Program-made: the position numbers and the translations under genes
In this document: positions 7,558-8,437 of the stretch, piece after piece
How positions within the stretch are numbered: position 1 is the first letter of the stretch
How the letters are laid out: each line of letters begins with the position of its first letter
Source of the DNA: Thermoleophilia bacterium
Lineage (GTDB): Bacteria > Actinomycetota > Thermoleophilia > Gaiellales > Gaiellaceae
Reading direction: 5' to 3'
NCBI GenBank assembly: GCA_014534415.1
Contig: JACVRM010000090.1
Span: 1 to 8,437 of the forward strand
Length of the DNA: 8,437 nucleotides
Notes under the pieces: model-generated
Database searches by the model: none
What the model was told of the DNA's origin: nothing
What the model saw: the letters and a program-made list of their open reading frames with translations, nothing else

Positions 7558-7570
7558 AGGGACAGTCCCT
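7558..7570. repeat. Perfect 13-bp palindrome AGGGACAGTCCCT
   Basis: Arms AGGGAC and GTCCCT are perfect inverted repeats around one central base, located about 60 bp upstream of the candidate valS -35. It is too tight to form an RNA hairpin with a proper loop at full arm length, so a DNA-binding operator is the more natural reading. No regulator is assigned. Confidence 0.4.
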
Positions 7571-7643
7571 GCGACCGGTGGCCCACGGCGATGCCCGCAG
7601 CGCTCTCGCGCCCGTCGTCTGCTGCCCCGCGAGTGCTCGACGA

Positions 7644-7668
7644 GACGCTTACCGATCCTGAGAGCGTC
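7644..7668 (-). terminator. Weak hairpin just downstream of clpX
   Basis: Minus-strand GACGCT (7668-7663) pairs with AGCGTC (7649-7644) across a 13-nt loop, starting 11 nt after the clpX stop. No T-run follows, so this is at best a weak or Rho-assisted terminator or an mRNA 3'-end structure. Confidence 0.25.
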
Positions 7669-7679
7669 GACCGGGGGCG

Positions 7680-8437
<758 letters not shown>

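Larger units (their letters stand above)
7364..7679. other. Long non-coding leader between clpX and valS
   Basis: This 316-nt stretch has no convincing gene, tRNA or known riboswitch. On the minus strand, in order from clpX: a hairpin soon after the clpX stop (arms 7644-7649 and 7663-7668), a GCGC-GAGA-GCGC hairpin (7600-7611), a perfect palindrome (7558-7570), a candidate promoter (7472-7500) overlapping a two-copy repeat GGCATARTCG (7459-7479), and a compact stem-loop cluster (7395-7449) with a CCTCCTTTT tract. The TAGGAT box follows at the valS start. Taken together it looks like a regulated valS leader. Confidence 0.65.

Noticed and set aside
7571..7600. T-box-like GTGG...ACCG in the valS leader
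   Set aside because: The conserved T-box block (TGGNACCGCG) is not matched; the sequence GTGGGCCACCGGTCG has extra bases, and no Stem I specifier domain was found.
7464..7661. 65-codon plus-strand ORF in the clpX-valS spacer, preceded by AAAAGGAGG at 7418-7426
   Set aside because: The SD-like tract is about 37 nt from the ATG, too far, and the protein has no recognisable features. The tract is better explained as the complement of CCTCCTTTT in the valS leader.

Overview
The window is a high-GC bacterial chromosome segment in which every supported gene lies on the minus strand. Read in the direction of transcription (high to low coordinates) the order is: clpX (3' part), a leader of about 320 bp, valS, folC, a 37-codon membrane peptide, a membrane-anchored double zinc-ribbon protein, ndk, two tandem paralogous SAM methyltransferases, maf, a gap of about 155 bp, and mreB (5' part). 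The gene content (clpX-valS-folC ... maf-mreB), the GTG/TTG starts, the apparent high GC and the MreB and ValS sequence style suggest an actinobacterium, most likely of the Thermoleophilia (Gaiellales/Solirubrobacterales-like). That placement is from memory of protein style, not from a search.

Layout. 7680-8437: C-terminal part of ClpX, the AAA+ unfoldase of the ClpXP protease. 7364-7679: non-coding leader with a candidate sigma70-type promoter (-10 CATAAT), a compact stem-loop structure, an anti-Shine-Dalgarno-like tract and a TAGGAT box directly before the valS ATG. 661-7363: eight genes tightly packed, with gaps of 10 to 24 nt or overlaps of 4 to 23 nt, almost certainly one transcription unit. 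506-660: gap with a candidate promoter for mreB. 1-505: N-terminal part of MreB, presumably followed outside the window by mreC/mreD and other elongasome genes.

Functional picture. The cluster is housekeeping: valyl-tRNA charging (ValS), folate polyglutamylation (FolC), nucleoside triphosphate balance (Ndk), nucleotide-pool sanitation (Maf), proteolysis (ClpX) and rod-shape control (MreB). The parts without an assigned function are in the middle: the 37-aa membrane peptide, the zinc-ribbon membrane protein and the methyltransferase pair. I see no mobile element, CRISPR array, tRNA, rRNA or phage gene.

No obviously new multi-gene system is visible. The most checkable novelties are a 12-nt motif TA(A/G)GATCGCCTG immediately before both valS and mreB that looks like a leaderless-type promoter; the duplicated methyltransferase pair with conserved coupling junctions; a compact FolC lacking a usual internal segment and with an atypical P-loop; and a structured valS leader.
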